Assembly: GCA_001971685.1 (NCBI GenBank)
Contig: CP019326.1
Span: 3,782,001 to 3,846,000 of the forward strand
Reading direction: 5' to 3'
DNA length: 64,000 nucleotides
DNA from: Halomonas sp. 1513
Lineage (GTDB): Bacteria > Pseudomonadota > Gammaproteobacteria > Pseudomonadales > Halomonadaceae
Part shown: positions 50,172 to 62,883 of the stretch, piece after piece
Layout of the letters: each line of letters starts with the position of its first letter
Numbering within the stretch: position 1 is the first letter of the stretch
Program-made: the position numbers and the translations under genes
The notes under the pieces: generated by a model
What the model was told of the DNA's origin: nothing
Seen by the model: only the letters and a program-made list of their open reading frames with translations
The model's database searches: none

Positions 50172-50701
50172 GCCTGGCACGCCTGCAGGACCCGCAGGTG
50201 CGGCGGGCACTCTACAACGTGGCGGCCTTTCAGGTCGGCTGGTTCAGCTGCGTGCTGGGGGGTTCGCTGATCGGCGCACTGGTCGCCGCGGTGATCATCG
50301 GGGTCCACCTGCTGCGCTTGGCAGGCCCCGGTGAGTGGCGCTGGCTGCTTGGCTTTGCCGCGCTGGGGCTGCTGATCGACGGCGGCCTGAGTCTGGCCGG
50401 CGGCTTCGACTTCGGCGCCGACCAGTGGGGAGTGTTGCCGCTGTGGCTGTGGCTGCTGTGGCCGCTGTTCGCCACCCTGCTGCACCACTCGCTGCGCTGG
50501 CTGTGGCAGCACCCGTGGCTGGCCGTCCTCGGCGGCGCCACCAGCGGCCCGTCGTCCTACTTCGCCGGTGCTCACCTGGCCGGCGTCGAGCTGGCCGTCT
50601 GGCTGCTGCCGGCGCAGGCCGTCGTCTGGGCCCTGCTGTGCCTATGGCTGTGCCGTCGGATCGGCCAGGTGCGCCTGGCTGGCGGGGCTCAGGCCGGCTG
50701 A
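50168..50701 (+). CDS. DUF2878 family membrane protein
   Basis: 177-residue protein with about five to six hydrophobic helices and little polar sequence. A conserved-looking YNVAAFQVGWFSCVLGG start and GGATSGPSSYFAGAHLAG block place it in DUF2878. It is the last gene of the operon, coupled to the methyltransferase by an ATGA overlap with no SD of its own. Its 3' end overlaps the convergent GGDEF/EAL gene by 13 bp. Function unknown; a membrane role in handling modified lipids would be speculation. Confidence 0.78.
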   Translation: MSLARLQDPQVRRALYNVAAFQVGWFSCVLGGSLIGALVAAVIIGVHLLRLAGPGEWRWLLGFAALGLLIDGGLSLAGGFDFGADQWGVLPLWLWLLWPLFATLLHHSLRWLWQHPWLAVLGGATSGPSSYFAGAHLAGVELAVWLLPAQAVVWALLCLWLCRRIGQVRLAGGAQAG

Positions 50702-52518
50702 GGCTCGCGCCGCTGCAGCGCCTCGAGCTCCTCGGCCGGCAGGGGCCGCGAGAACAGGAAGCCCTGCACCAGCGGGCAGCCGTGTTCGAGCAGAAAGTGC
50801 CGCTGAGCTTCGGTTTCCACCCCTTCCGCGATGACCACCAGATCGAGGCCGCGGGCCATGGCCAGCACCGCGCTGACGATCGAGGCGTCTGCAGGGTCGT
50901 CGGGCAGGGCGCTGATGAAGGCGCGATCGAGCTTGAGCTTGTCCACCGGCAGCCGCTTGAGGTAACTCAGCGACGAGTAGCCGGTGCCGAAGTCGTCGAT
51001 GGCGATCTGGTGGCCCAGCGCGCGTAGCGCCTCCATGCGCGGGTAGATATCGCCGGCGCGATCATCGAGCAGTACCGATTCGGTCAGCTCCAGCCCCAGC
51101 AGGCTGGCCGGCAACTGGTGCTGCGACAGGCAGGCCGCCAGCCGCGACTCGAGGTCGCCCTGGATCAGCTGAATCGCCGAGATATTGATCCACACCGGCA
51201 CCGCGGGCATGCCGCCCAGGCGCCAGTTGGCCAGCTGCGCCGCGGCACGCTCCACCACCCAGTTGCCCAGCGCGGTCATCATGCCGTGGCGTTCGGCCAG
51301 GGGAATGAAGTCAGCCGGAGAGATCATGCCGTGCTGCGGGTGACGCCAGCGCAGCAGCGCCTCCATGCCGGCGAGTTCGCCGCTGTCGAGGCGATGCTGG
51401 GTCTGGTAGTGCAGCTCGAGCTGGCCGCCACTGGCCAGCGCCGCACGCAGGTCGTTGACCAGCGCCAGCTGGCGATCGCCGGCCACGTCCAGCGACGGTC
51501 GAAAGCGCTGGTCGTGATTGCGGCCGTGGCGCTTGGCGCTATATAGCGCCGACTCCAGGCGCTGGAACAGCACCCCGGAGTCGCGACCATCCTCCGGCGC
51601 GCGACAGCTGCCGATGGTCAGGCCCAGCCGCAGGCTATGCCCGTTGAGCTCGAAGGGTTCGCTCAGATGGGCGCGCAGGCCGGCCACCCACTTGTCGTGA
51701 TCGTCGAAGGTGGTGGTACGGATCACCATGAACTCGTCGCCGCCCAGCCGCCCGACCACGCCCCCGGCGACGTGCCCGGCGAGACGCTGGCCGAAACGTG
51801 CCAGCAGGCGATCGCCCAGGTCGACCCCCATGGCATCGTTGACCGCCTTGAAGCCGTCGATGTCGATCAGGGCGATATCCAGGCCTTCGCCGGCACGCAG
51901 GTGGCGCAGCCGCGAGGTCATCAGATCATGCAGGCGCCGCCGGTTGGGCAGGCCGGTCAGCGGGTCCTCGAAGCCGATCCGACGCAGGTCCTGCTCGCGG
52001 GCCTTGTGGCGGGAGATATCGGTGAACATGCCGACGTAGTGGCTGATGCGACCACGCTCGTCCGGGCAGGCCTGGACGCGCAGCCACTCGGGGTACTCGT
52101 CGCCGTGCTTGCGGCGGTTCCAGATCTCGCCCTCCCAGCGGCCGGTGGTGGTCAATGACTGCCAGTAGCGCTCGTAGAATGCCTTGTCGTGGCGCCCCGC
52201 CGACAGCATCGACGGATCCTGGCCCTCGACGTCCTGGCTGGAATAGCCGGTGATCTTGGTAAAGGCGGGATTGACCGCCACGATGCGGTTGCGCGCATCG
52301 CTGATCATCACGCCGTCCTCGGAGAGCATCAGCGCTGCCTCGGAGAGCCGCGCGCGGCGGTGCTCATTGCGCACCTGGCGCCAGGCATCGAACAGCCCCA
52401 ACGCGATGATCGCCACTACCGCCAGGCGCAGCCACACACCGGGCAGCCACACGACCGCCGCCAGCCCGGCGAGGGCCAGCCAGACGAGCGGTCGACTAAG
52501 CGAGAAGCGTGGCCACAT
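50689..52518 (-). CDS. PAS-GGDEF-EAL cyclic-di-GMP signalling protein
   Basis: 609-residue membrane protein: two N-terminal hydrophobic segments (about 10-45), a PAS domain (55-170), GGDEF (about 175-335; RLGGDEF at 257-263 intact) and EAL (about 345-600; [30 protein letters not shown] all present). Both cyclase and phosphodiesterase activities are possible. The usual RxxD inhibitory site before GGDEF reads HVAG, so product inhibition is probably lost. The PAS lacks the flavin-binding LOV cysteine motif. It ends inside the convergent DUF2878 gene. Confidence 0.93.
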   Translation of the reverse strand: MWPRFSLSRPLVWLALAGLAAVVWLPGVWLRLAVVAIIALGLFDAWRQVRNEHRRARLSEAALMLSEDGVMISDARNRIVAVNPAFTKITGYSSQDVEGQDPSMLSAGRHDKAFYERYWQSLTTTGRWEGEIWNRRKHGDEYPEWLRVQACPDERGRISHYVGMFTDISRHKAREQDLRRIGFEDPLTGLPNRRRLHDLMTSRLRHLRAGEGLDIALIDIDGFKAVNDAMGVDLGDRLLARFGQRLAGHVAGGVVGRLGGDEFMVIRTTTFDDHDKWVAGLRAHLSEPFELNGHSLRLGLTIGSCRAPEDGRDSGVLFQRLESALYSAKRHGRNHDQRFRPSLDVAGDRQLALVNDLRAALASGGQLELHYQTQHRLDSGELAGMEALLRWRHPQHGMISPADFIPLAERHGMMTALGNWVVERAAAQLANWRLGGMPAVPVWINISAIQLIQGDLESRLAACLSQHQLPASLLGLELTESVLLDDRAGDIYPRMEALRALGHQIAIDDFGTGYSSLSYLKRLPVDKLKLDRAFISALPDDPADASIVSAVLAMARGLDLVVIAEGVETEAQRHFLLEHGCPLVQGFLFSRPLPAEELEALQRREPQPA

Positions 52519-52744
52519 GGCACAGTGTCGTGAAATCAGTCATCAATGCGTTGCCCTGCCCGGTGGCGGTTTGTCATCATCACTAGGTTATCGGCATCAT
52601 GCCGCCAGGCTGAAGGGCAATGCAAAACATCCCTGCCAACGCAGCGCACGACGCCCGGCGTGCAATCACCGCCCGCTGTCAGTAGAATGCAGCCAGTCCG
52701 CGCGTACCGCGGTTCACAATAAATTCGACTCTCGGAACGACTCA

Positions 52745-53260
52745 GTGACCAAGCAAGAATCCTATAGCCGTGACGAGCTGCTGGCGTGCAGCCGAGGCGA
52801 ACTGTTCGGCCCGGGCAATGCCCAGCTGCCGGCGCCCAACATGCTGATGCTCGACCGAATCGTGCGCATCAACGAGGCTGGCGGCGACCACGCCAAAGGC
52901 GAACTGATCGCCGAGCTCGATATCGTTCCCGACCTGTGGTTCTTCGACTGCCACTTCCCCGGTGATCCGGTGATGCCTGGCTGCCTGGGCCTCGACGCCA
53001 TGTGGCAGCTGGTCGGCTTCTATCTCGGTTGGCTCGGCCACCCCGGCCGCGGTCGCGCGCTGGGCTGCGGTGAGGTCAAGTTCACCGGCCAGATCCTGCC
53101 CGAAGCGAAGAAGGTCACTTACCATATCAATATCAAGCGCATCATCACCCGGCGCCTGATTCTGGGCATGGCCGACGGCACCGTGACCGTCGACGGCCGC
53201 GATATCTATCAGGCCAACGACCTGCGCGTTGGCCTGTTCACCTCTACCGCGAATTTCTGA
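52745..53260 (+). CDS. fabA: 3-hydroxydecanoyl-ACP dehydratase/isomerase FabA
   Basis: Introduces the double bond of unsaturated fatty acids at the C10 stage. The 171-residue product is one residue shorter than E. coli FabA. It shows the catalytic His in [14 protein letters not shown] and Asp in LGLDAMWQ. The start is GTG at 52745 with GGAA upstream, matching the family N-terminus. The long upstream extension of the frame is not supported. It is followed by fabB after 12 bp, the standard operon. The 226-bp upstream region holds a TAGAAT-like element near 52683 but no clear -35. Confidence 0.97.
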   Translation: MTKQESYSRDELLACSRGELFGPGNAQLPAPNMLMLDRIVRINEAGGDHAKGELIAELDIVPDLWFFDCHFPGDPVMPGCLGLDAMWQLVGFYLGWLGHPGRGRALGCGEVKFTGQILPEAKKVTYHINIKRIITRRLILGMADGTVTVDGRDIYQANDLRVGLFTSTANF

Positions 53261-53272
53261 CAGGAGGCTTCC

Positions 53273-54490
53273 ATGCGACGAGTGGTAGTCACCGGACTGG
53301 GCATCGTGTCCTGCCTCGGCAACGATCAGCACCAGGTCCTCGATGCGCTCAAGGCCGGGCGCTCGGGCATTCGCTTCAAGGATGAATACGCCGAACGTGG
53401 CTTCCGCAGCCAGGTGGCCGGCGTGGTCGATATCGACCTCGATGCCCTGATCGACCGCAAGCTGCGCCGCTTCATGGGCGATGCCGCGGCCTACGCCTAC
53501 GTCTCCATGGTCCAGGCCATCGAGGATGCCGGGCTCACCCCCGAGCAGGTTTCCCACGAGCGCAGCGGCCTGATTGCCGGCTCCGGCGGCGCCTCCAGCG
53601 CCAACCAGGTAGAAGCCGCCGACGTGATGCGCGAGAAAGGCCTGCGCCGCGTGGGCCCCTATCGGGTGACCCGCACCATGGGCAGCACGGTCTCCGCCTG
53701 CCTGGCGACCCCGTTCAAGATCAAGGGCGTCAACTACTCGATCTCCTCGGCCTGCGCCACCTCGGCCCACTGCATCGGCAGCGCCGTGGAGCAGATCCAG
53801 CTCGGCAAGCAGGACGTGGTATTTGCCGGCGGCGGCGAGGAGGAGCACTGGACACTCTCCTGCCTGTTCGACGCCATGGGTGCGCTATCGACCCACTATA
53901 ACGACGCCCCGGACAAGGCCTCGCGCCCCTATGACCAGGCCCGTGACGGCTTCGTCATCGCCGGCGGCGGCGGCATGCTGGTGCTCGAGGAACTCGAACA
54001 CGCCAAGGCCCGCGGCGCCAAGATCTACGCCGAGGTCACCGGCTACGGTGCCACCTCCGACGGCCACGACATGGTGGCTCCCTCCGGCGAGGGTGCCGCC
54101 CGCTGCATGCGCCAGGCGCTGGCCACCGTCAACGGCGGCATCGACTACATCAACACCCACGGCACCTCGACGCCGGTGGGCGATGTGGCCGAGCTCAAGG
54201 CGGTACGTGAGGTGTTCGGCGACAAGACCCCGGCGATGAGCTCGACCAAGTCGCTGACCGGTCACTCGCTGGGCGCCACCGGCGTGCAGGAAGCGATCTA
54301 CTCACTGCTGATGATGGAGCACGATTTCATCGCCGCCTCAGCCAACGTCGAGGTCCTCGATGAGCAGGCCGCCGGCTTCGATATCGTCACCCAGCGTCGC
54401 GATAGCGTGAAGGTCAATCGCGTCCTCTCCAACAGCTTCGGATTTGGCGGCACCAACGCCTGCCTGGTGCTGGAGAAATTCAGCGACTGA
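53273..54490 (+). CDS. fabB: Beta-ketoacyl-ACP synthase I
   Basis: Elongates the cis-unsaturated intermediates from FabA. The 405-residue condensing enzyme has its nucleophilic Cys in [14 protein letters not shown] and the two His in [11 protein letters not shown] and [17 protein letters not shown] lies just before the start. With fabA it sets the supply of unsaturated acyl chains that the methyltransferase at 48903 may use. Confidence 0.98.
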   Translation: MRRVVVTGLGIVSCLGNDQHQVLDALKAGRSGIRFKDEYAERGFRSQVAGVVDIDLDALIDRKLRRFMGDAAAYAYVSMVQAIEDAGLTPEQVSHERSGLIAGSGGASSANQVEAADVMREKGLRRVGPYRVTRTMGSTVSACLATPFKIKGVNYSISSACATSAHCIGSAVEQIQLGKQDVVFAGGGEEEHWTLSCLFDAMGALSTHYNDAPDKASRPYDQARDGFVIAGGGGMLVLEELEHAKARGAKIYAEVTGYGATSDGHDMVAPSGEGAARCMRQALATVNGGIDYINTHGTSTPVGDVAELKAVREVFGDKTPAMSSTKSLTGHSLGATGVQEAIYSLLMMEHDFIAASANVEVLDEQAAGFDIVTQRRDSVKVNRVLSNSFGFGGTNACLVLEKFSD

Positions 54491-54517
54491 TCGCCGTACG
54501 ATAGCATCGCTTGATCC

Positions 54518-54545
54518 ATGACGGCGCCCCGCGGGGCGCCGTCAT
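54518..54545 (+). terminator. fabAB terminator
   Basis: A perfect 13-bp stem (ATGACGGCGCCCC and its complement) with a 2-nt gap lies 27 nt past fabB. The following CGGTTAA is a weak U tract. It also faces the convergent acyltransferase gene and may serve both. Confidence 0.75.
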
Positions 54546-54568
54546 CGGTTAAGGCGCCAGGCAATCGC

Positions 54569-55327
54569 TCAACCCGGCAGCGGCTCTCCGCGCCCCACCG
54601 GGGCCGCAGGCCTCGGCACCTCGGAAATCTCCGCCAGCTGTCCCTCGATCCACGCCTCGACCTCGACCAACACCTCTTCGGGAGTGCGCCCGCGGGTGTC
54701 GATCGGCTCACCGACGCGCACCGACAGCCGCCCGGGATTCTTCACCCAGTGGCGCCCCGGCCAGCGCTCGCCGGCATTGTGGGCCACCGGCAGCACCGGC
54801 ATGCCGGCACGACAGGCGATCACCACTCCGCTCTTGTTGTAGTGGCGACGCTGGCCCGGCGCGACCCGCGTGCCCTCGGGAAAGATCAGCACCGACAGCC
54901 CCGCCTCGAGGCGCTGCTTGCCTTGGCTCAACACCTGGCGCATGGCGCGGGCCGGCTTGGAGCGATCCAGGGCAATGGGGTTAAGCAGGCGCAGCCCCCA
55001 GCCGAACACCGGAATATTCAGCAGCTCGCGCTTGAGCACCGTGCACACCGGCGGCTTGAGCACCTGCAGGAACAGGGTCTCCCACTCGCACTGGTGGTTG
55101 GCGAGGATCACGCAGGGCACCTCCGGCAGATGCTCGCGGCCACGAATGTCGTAGCGCACCCCGCAGCTGATCCGGAACCAGGCAATGATGCTGTGGTTAT
55201 ACAGGTTGAGTAGGCGATAGCGCCCGGCCAGCGGCAGTAGCGGCGCCAACGGCAGGAACAGCACCCCGCACACCAGCATGGTCAGAAAGTACCCGGCATA
55301 GAACAGCAGGCTGCGCAGCAGGTTCAT
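54569..55327 (-). CDS. 1-acylglycerol-3-phosphate acyltransferase-like protein (PlsC family)
   Basis: 252-residue membrane acyltransferase with two N-terminal hydrophobic segments. The catalytic box reads NHQCEWE, so the usual HX4D is HX4E, a variant found in one branch of bacterial PlsC-like proteins. The second box FPEGTR is intact. It probably makes phosphatidic acid or remodels phospholipids. The start overlaps the preceding gene by 4 bp (ATGA), so it is part of yajR-ssb-rmlD-like-plsC. Confidence 0.88.
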   Translation of the reverse strand: MNLLRSLLFYAGYFLTMLVCGVLFLPLAPLLPLAGRYRLLNLYNHSIIAWFRISCGVRYDIRGREHLPEVPCVILANHQCEWETLFLQVLKPPVCTVLKRELLNIPVFGWGLRLLNPIALDRSKPARAMRQVLSQGKQRLEAGLSVLIFPEGTRVAPGQRRHYNKSGVVIACRAGMPVLPVAHNAGERWPGRHWVKNPGRLSVRVGEPIDTRGRTPEEVLVEVEAWIEGQLAEISEVPRPAAPVGRGEPLPG

Positions 55328-56196
55328 GAGGCCTCTCCAGCGCTGCGCCCGTGACACCAGGTGTCGAGCATACGCCCTACTTCCAGGCGCCAGGGCTTCT
55401 GATGGACGCCAAACGCCTCCAGCACCCGCCGACAGTTGAGCACCCGACGCAGCGGCTGGTCATGGTGATGCTTGAGCGCCTTGAGCGGCCCCAGTTCGAC
55501 CTGCTCTCCCAGCCCCTCGAGGCGCGTGGCAAGCTGGGTGCGCACCATCGAGGCGAAGGTGTAGCCGCTGACCGGCTCGGTGCCCGCCAGGTGATAGGCG
55601 CCCCACGCCTGGGCGCCGCAGTGCTGCTGATGCAGCATACCCAGCAGCGCCATCGCCGCGGCATCCGCCGAGGTCGGGCAGAAGATCACGTCCTCGGCTA
55701 CCCGCACCTCGTCGCCGGCCAGCAGGCTGTCGATCAGCTCACTGAGCCAGGCGCTGGCACCATCCAGCGCGAACAGCGGTCCCAGGCGCACGATCAAGTG
55801 CTCGGGGTGCTGCTGGCGAATCCGGTCGCCGACCTGTATTAGCCGGCGCAGGCTCTCGTCCCGCGGCGCGGGGATCACATGCTCATCGATCGGCGTGTCA
55901 TGACCGTCCTCGTAGAGCTGATCGGAGACGCACCACACCAGCGGCGTGCGCGTCGCCCGACACGCCTCGAGGCACGCCTCCACCGCCTCGGCGTGGGCCA
56001 CCACCGCCGCCGGCTCGGCGCTGATCGGCCTGGCCATCGGCGGAATCACCAGCGCATCCGGCGCCAGCTCTACGAGCGCCTCGGCGCTGATCGCCAGGCG
56101 CTCCTCGATCATCAGCCGGGTATCGCTGCGGCGGTTGGCCTCGCGCGCCAGCGCCAGGCTCAGGCAGTGGCCGGCATCGAGTATCAGCAGCTTCAC
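55324..56196 (-). CDS. RmlD-like sugar nucleotide-binding (SDR) protein
   Basis: 290-residue extended-SDR-like protein of the RmlD substrate-binding family. The GxxGxxG cofactor loop is poorly preserved (LILDAGHCLSLALA), so NAD(P) binding is uncertain. HLIVRLGPLFA and AYHLAGTEPVSGYTFA segments are as in dTDP-rhamnose reductases. The start is GTG, 2 bp after the ssb stop, without an SD. No sugar pathway genes are adjacent. Confidence 0.72.
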   Translation of the reverse strand: MKLLILDAGHCLSLALAREANRRSDTRLMIEERLAISAEALVELAPDALVIPPMARPISAEPAAVVAHAEAVEACLEACRATRTPLVWCVSDQLYEDGHDTPIDEHVIPAPRDESLRRLIQVGDRIRQQHPEHLIVRLGPLFALDGASAWLSELIDSLLAGDEVRVAEDVIFCPTSADAAAMALLGMLHQQHCGAQAWGAYHLAGTEPVSGYTFASMVRTQLATRLEGLGEQVELGPLKALKHHHDQPLRRVLNCRRVLEAFGVHQKPWRLEVGRMLDTWCHGRSAGEAS

Positions 56197-56198
56197 GA

Positions 56199-56825
56199 TC
56201 AGAACGGGATTTCGTCGTCGAAGTCGTCGAAGCTGCCCGGGGCCGGGGCACCATAGTTATTGCCCTGCTGCTGGCCGCCCTGCTGCTGGCCGCCCTGGGC
56301 CGGCGGCTGCTGGGAAGCTGGCTGCGGTGCCGGCTGGGGGCGTGGCTGACCGCCGCCCTGGCCGAAGCCGCCCTGGGGCGGCGGCTGCGGGGCGTTGCCA
56401 CCCTGCTGGCCATAGCCACCCTGTTGGCCGTACCCGCCCTGCTGGGGCATGTTGCCCTGCTGCTGGAAATCCCCACCCTGGCCGCCGCCGCGACTATCGA
56501 GCATCTGCATGTCGTTGGCGACGATCTCGGTGCTGTAGCGATCCTGACCGTCCTGCCCCTGCCACTTGCGCGTCTGCAGGCGCCCCTCGATATAGATCCG
56601 CGAGCCTTTCTTGACGTACTGCTGGGCGATCTCGGCCAGCTTGTTGAACAGCACCACGGTGTGCCATTCGGTGCGCTCCTGACGCTGACCGCTCTGGCGG
56701 TCGGTCCAGCTGTCGGTGGTGGCGATGCGCAGATTGGCCACCGGGTTACCGGAGGGCAGGAAGCGCACCTCCGGGTCCTGACCCAGGTTGCCGATCAGGA
56801 TGACCTTGTTTACTCCACGAGCCAT
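56199..56825 (-). CDS. ssb: Single-stranded DNA-binding protein
   Basis: 208-residue SSB: OB fold (residues 1-112: [20 protein letters not shown]), a Gln/Gly/Pro-rich disordered linker, and the conserved acidic tip DDFDDEIPF that binds partner proteins. The start has GGAG upstream. The order uvrA / yajR-like / ssb matches Pseudomonas. No LexA box was found before it. Confidence 0.97.
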   Translation of the reverse strand: MARGVNKVILIGNLGQDPEVRFLPSGNPVANLRIATTDSWTDRQSGQRQERTEWHTVVLFNKLAEIAQQYVKKGSRIYIEGRLQTRKWQGQDGQDRYSTEIVANDMQMLDSRGGGQGGDFQQQGNMPQQGGYGQQGGYGQQGGNAPQPPPQGGFGQGGGQPRPQPAPQPASQQPPAQGGQQQGGQQQGNNYGAPAPGSFDDFDDEIPF

Positions 56826-56898
56826 GTCTCGCTCCTTGATTGCCATTGCCGGGCGACGCCAGGACGCCCCAGTGACTTGTTGACCACTAGCCAGCCGG

Positions 56899-58278
56899 CT
56901 AGCGGTTTCGCTTGATCCCCACCACGCGTGCCAGGGCATCGCTGTCGAGGCGCTGACGATCGACCTTGAGGTAGGCCAGCCGCTCTTCCGGCACCACCAG
57001 CACGTCTTCCACCCCGGCCACGTCGGCAAAACGCTCCATCAGCGTCTCCAGGGCATCGCCATGCGCCTGCTCGTCCAACGCTACCACTTCACTGGCCAGA
57101 TGGCGCGGCGCCGGCATCCCCCAGATCGCCGCCAGCCAGCCTAGCCCGACCAGTGCGCTACCATAGAATACCGCATCCAGGCCCCACTGTTGGGCCAAGG
57201 CGCCGCCCAGCACGCCGCCCAGGAAGGCACCCAGGAACTGGCTGGTGGAGTAGACCCCCATGGCGGTGCCCTTGGCGCCCGCCGGGGCCAGCTTGCTGAG
57301 CATCGAGGGCAGCGTCGCCTCGAGCAGATTGAAGGCGGTGAAAAACCCCAGCAGCAGCAGGCCCAGCGATATCCAGGTGACCGGCAGCGTGCCCAGCCCC
57401 AGCAGGCACAGCGCCATGCCGCCCACCGCCAGCAGGAACACGCCGCGCATGCGCTGACGCTTCTCGGCAACGATCACCAGCGGCACCATGACCACGAAGG
57501 CCAGTGCCATGACCGCAAAATAGACCCAGCCGTGGTGCGGCAGGGCGATGCCCACCTCGAGCAGGCGGAACGGCACGGCGACGAAGATCGCCATCAGGAT
57601 CAGGTGCAGAGCGAAGATCGAGATATCCAGCCGCACCAGGTCGCTGCGCCCTAGCGTCGCCTTGAGCTGGGCGCGGTCGAGCAGCACGTCGCGATGACGC
57701 AGGCGGCGCGGCGCCTGGGGCACCAGCCGCCATAGCACCAGCAGGCTCACCGCCGCCAGCAGCGCGGTGAACCAGAACACCCCGGCCAGGCCGAAGCCGC
57801 TGGCCAGCCACGGGCCGAGCACCATGGCCAGCGCAAAGGCGAGACCGATCGACATGCCGATGGTGGCCATGGCGGCGGTGCGCACCTGTTCACGGGTCTG
57901 GTCGGCCAGCAGCGCCATGATCGCCGCCGCCACCGCCCCGCTGCCCTGCAGGCAGCGACCCAGGATCACCCCGCCGATGCTGTCGGCCAGCGCCGCCACG
58001 ATGCTGCCGAGCATGAACAGCACCAGCCCGGCGGCAATCACCGTCTTGCGCCCGATGCGGTCGGAGAGCAGCCCGAAGGGAATCTGCAGAATCGCCTGGG
58101 TCAGACCGTAGGCGCCCAGCGCCAGGCCGATCAGCAGCGGCGTGGCGCCGGCCAGGTCGTCGGCGTATAGCGCCAATACCGGCAGCACCATGAACAGCCC
58201 CAGCATGCGCGAGGCATACAGGCTGGCCAGGCCGATGATGGCGCGGCGTTCGGTGGCTAACAGCAGACCAGAGAGCAT
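56899..58278 (-). CDS. yajR: YajR-like MFS transporter with C-terminal YAM domain
   Basis: 459-residue MFS protein, 12 helices, motif A in LLSDRIGRK. It strongly resembles E. coli YajR ([30 protein letters not shown] block, [20 protein letters not shown]). The last ~65 residues form the ferredoxin-like YAM domain ([22 protein letters not shown]). The substrate is unknown. The start at 58278 is the best ATG; no clear SD is seen. It is divergent from uvrA. Confidence 0.88.
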   Translation of the reverse strand: MLSGLLLATERRAIIGLASLYASRMLGLFMVLPVLALYADDLAGATPLLIGLALGAYGLTQAILQIPFGLLSDRIGRKTVIAAGLVLFMLGSIVAALADSIGGVILGRCLQGSGAVAAAIMALLADQTREQVRTAAMATIGMSIGLAFALAMVLGPWLASGFGLAGVFWFTALLAAVSLLVLWRLVPQAPRRLRHRDVLLDRAQLKATLGRSDLVRLDISIFALHLILMAIFVAVPFRLLEVGIALPHHGWVYFAVMALAFVVMVPLVIVAEKRQRMRGVFLLAVGGMALCLLGLGTLPVTWISLGLLLLGFFTAFNLLEATLPSMLSKLAPAGAKGTAMGVYSTSQFLGAFLGGVLGGALAQQWGLDAVFYGSALVGLGWLAAIWGMPAPRHLASEVVALDEQAHGDALETLMERFADVAGVEDVLVVPEERLAYLKVDRQRLDSDALARVVGIKRNR

Positions 58279-58342
58279 GCGCAGTGCAACGTGTCGGACT
58301 CGTATGGACGGACGCCAGGCGCCCGAGGATGACGGACCGGGT

Positions 58343-58371
58343 ATTCTACCCACTCGCCGCCGCACAGGGAA
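58343..58371 (-). promoter_or_regulatory. Possible yajR-ssb promoter
   Basis: On the minus strand, TTCCCT (58366-58371), a 17-nt spacer and TAGAAT (58343-58348) lie 65 nt upstream of yajR. The -35 is poor. Confidence 0.45.
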
Positions 58372-58405
58372 TCCATGCCGTAATGGCACGCCATAACATG
58401 CGGCT

Positions 58406-58435
58406 TTGCCGCGGCTCATGGCGGGGCCGTATAAT
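58406..58435 (+). promoter_or_regulatory. uvrA promoter
   Basis: TTGCCG (58406-58411), an 18-nt spacer and a perfect TATAAT (58430-58435) lie 29 nt before the uvrA start. No LexA-type CTGT-N8-ACAG overlaps it. Confidence 0.7.
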
Positions 58436-58464
58436 CGAGCTTTTGCGCTGCGCATGAGGTGGTA

Positions 58465-61315
<2,851 letters not shown>

Positions 61316-61317
<2 letters not shown>

Positions 61318-61348
61318 AAAAACCGGCTCCTCGAAAGGAGCCGGTTTT
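61316..61348. terminator. Bidirectional terminator between uvrA and rplQ
   Basis: A perfect 11-bp stem (AACCGGCTCCT / AGGAGCCGGTT) with a CGAA loop is flanked by seven A's on the left and TTTT on the right. It serves uvrA on the plus strand and the alpha operon on the minus strand. Confidence 0.95.
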
Positions 61349-61377
61349 GTCTGCCGTGCCGAAGGCAACGCCGGGGA

Positions 61378-61764
61378 TCACTCCTCGGCGGCAGCCTCTT
61401 CGGCAATCGGACGGTCGACCAGTTCGACGTAGGCCATGGGCGCGTTGTCGCCGGTGCGGAAACCGCACTTGAGAATACGGACGTAACCGCCCGGACGCTC
61501 GACGTAACGCGGACCCAGCTCGTTGAAGAGCTTGCCGACCGTCTCTTTCGAGCGGGTGCGGCTGAAGGCCAGACGACGGTTGGCGACGCTGTCCTGCTTG
61601 GCCAGGGTGATCAGCGGCTCGATATGACGACGCAGTTCCTTGGCCTTGGGCAGGGTAGTCTTGATCATTTCATGCTCGACCAGCGACACGCACATGTTCT
61701 TGAACATGGCCTGGCGATGCGAGCTGGTACGGTTTAAGTGGCGACCACTCTTACGATGACGCAT
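61378..61764 (-). CDS. rplQ: 50S ribosomal protein L17
   Basis: 128-residue L17, last gene of the alpha operon. Typical opening [17 protein letters not shown] and the central [10 protein letters not shown] segment. It ends 30 bp before the shared terminator. Confidence 0.98.
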   Translation of the reverse strand: MRHRKSGRHLNRTSSHRQAMFKNMCVSLVEHEMIKTTLPKAKELRRHIEPLITLAKQDSVANRRLAFSRTRSKETVGKLFNELGPRYVERPGGYVRILKCGFRTGDNAPMAYVELVDRPIAEEAAAEE

Positions 61765-61803
61765 GGTTGTGATTCCTTACCAAACTGGGACTCGAGTCGA
61801 CGC

Positions 61804-62802
61804 TCACGCGGAGGCCTTGTCGTCCTTCAGGCTTGCCGGCGGCCAATTTTCCAACCGCATGCCGAGGGACAGACCGCGCGCTGCCAACACGTCCTTGATT
61901 TCATTCAATGACTTCTTGCCGAGATTCGGGGTCTTCAACAGCTCCACCTCAGTGCGCTGGATCAGATCGCCGATGTAGTAGATATTCTCGGCCTTCAGGC
62001 AGTTGGCACTGCGGACGGTCAACTCGAGATCGTCTACGGGACGCAGCAGGATGGGATCGATATGATCCTCTTCCTCCTCCACTTCCTGTTCCTTGTCGGC
62101 TTCCAGGTCGACGAACGCGCCCAACTGCTCCTGCAGGATGGTCGCGCTGCGACGGATCGCCTCTTCCGGATCCAGGGTGCCGTCGGTTTCCAGGTCGATG
62201 ACCAGCTTGTCGAGGTCGGTACGCTGCTCGACACGCGCTGCTTCCACCGCGTAGGAAACCCGGCGAACGGGGCTGAAGGTCGCATCCAGCTGCAGGCGAC
62301 CAATGGCCCGTGATTCGTCATCCGCACCAAGGCGGGTATCCGCCGGCTCATAGCCACGGCCGCGAGCGATCTTGAGCTGCATCTGCAGCTCTGCGCCCTC
62401 GTTGACGTGGGCGATGACGTGCTCGGGGTTGACGATCTCGACGTCATGGTCGGTGGCGATGTCACCCGCGGTCACGACGGTCGGGCCCTGCTTGTTCAGC
62501 GAGAGCACCGCCTCGTCGCGGCTGTGCATCTTGATCGCCACGTCCTTGAGGTTCAGGAGGATTTCGATGACGTCTTCCTGGACCCCCTCGATCGCACTGT
62601 ACTCATGGTCGACACCGGCGATCTCGGCTTCCACCACGGCACAGCCGGGCATGGACGAGAGCAGGATGCGACGCAGAGCATTCCCCAGGGTGTGACCGAA
62701 GCCGCGCTCGAACGGTTCGAGCACGATCTTCGCGTGGTGCGCGCTGATCTCTTCGACCTTGATATCGCGAGGACGGAGAAACTCTGTCACTGAACGCTGC
62801 AT
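61804..62802 (-). CDS. rpoA: RNA polymerase alpha subunit
   Basis: 332-residue alpha subunit: N-terminal dimerisation domain ([22 protein letters not shown]), flexible acidic linker (about 235-250), and C-terminal domain that contacts UP elements and activators ([32 protein letters not shown]). Its length is close to the E. coli 329. Confidence 0.98.
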   Translation of the reverse strand: MQRSVTEFLRPRDIKVEEISAHHAKIVLEPFERGFGHTLGNALRRILLSSMPGCAVVEAEIAGVDHEYSAIEGVQEDVIEILLNLKDVAIKMHSRDEAVLSLNKQGPTVVTAGDIATDHDVEIVNPEHVIAHVNEGAELQMQLKIARGRGYEPADTRLGADDESRAIGRLQLDATFSPVRRVSYAVEAARVEQRTDLDKLVIDLETDGTLDPEEAIRRSATILQEQLGAFVDLEADKEQEVEEEEDHIDPILLRPVDDLELTVRSANCLKAENIYYIGDLIQRTEVELLKTPNLGKKSLNEIKDVLAARGLSLGMRLENWPPASLKDDKASA

Positions 62803-62883
62803 ATGAACACCTTTCAGGCTGCCAAACGGATACTCGGTACTCTGCGCCGGGCCCTCGCGGACCCGGCATCACCCGCTGGGCGA

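Noticed and set aside
50689..52518. PAS domain as the LOV photosensor partner of the LitR-like regulator
   Set aside because: The flavin-binding cysteine motif of LOV domains (NCRFLQ type) is absent. The corresponding region is an ordinary PAS.
58279..58464. LexA (SOS) box before uvrA and, separately, before ssb (56826-56898)
   Set aside because: I looked for CTGT-N8-ACAG and CTG-N10-CAG patterns in both upstream regions and found none.
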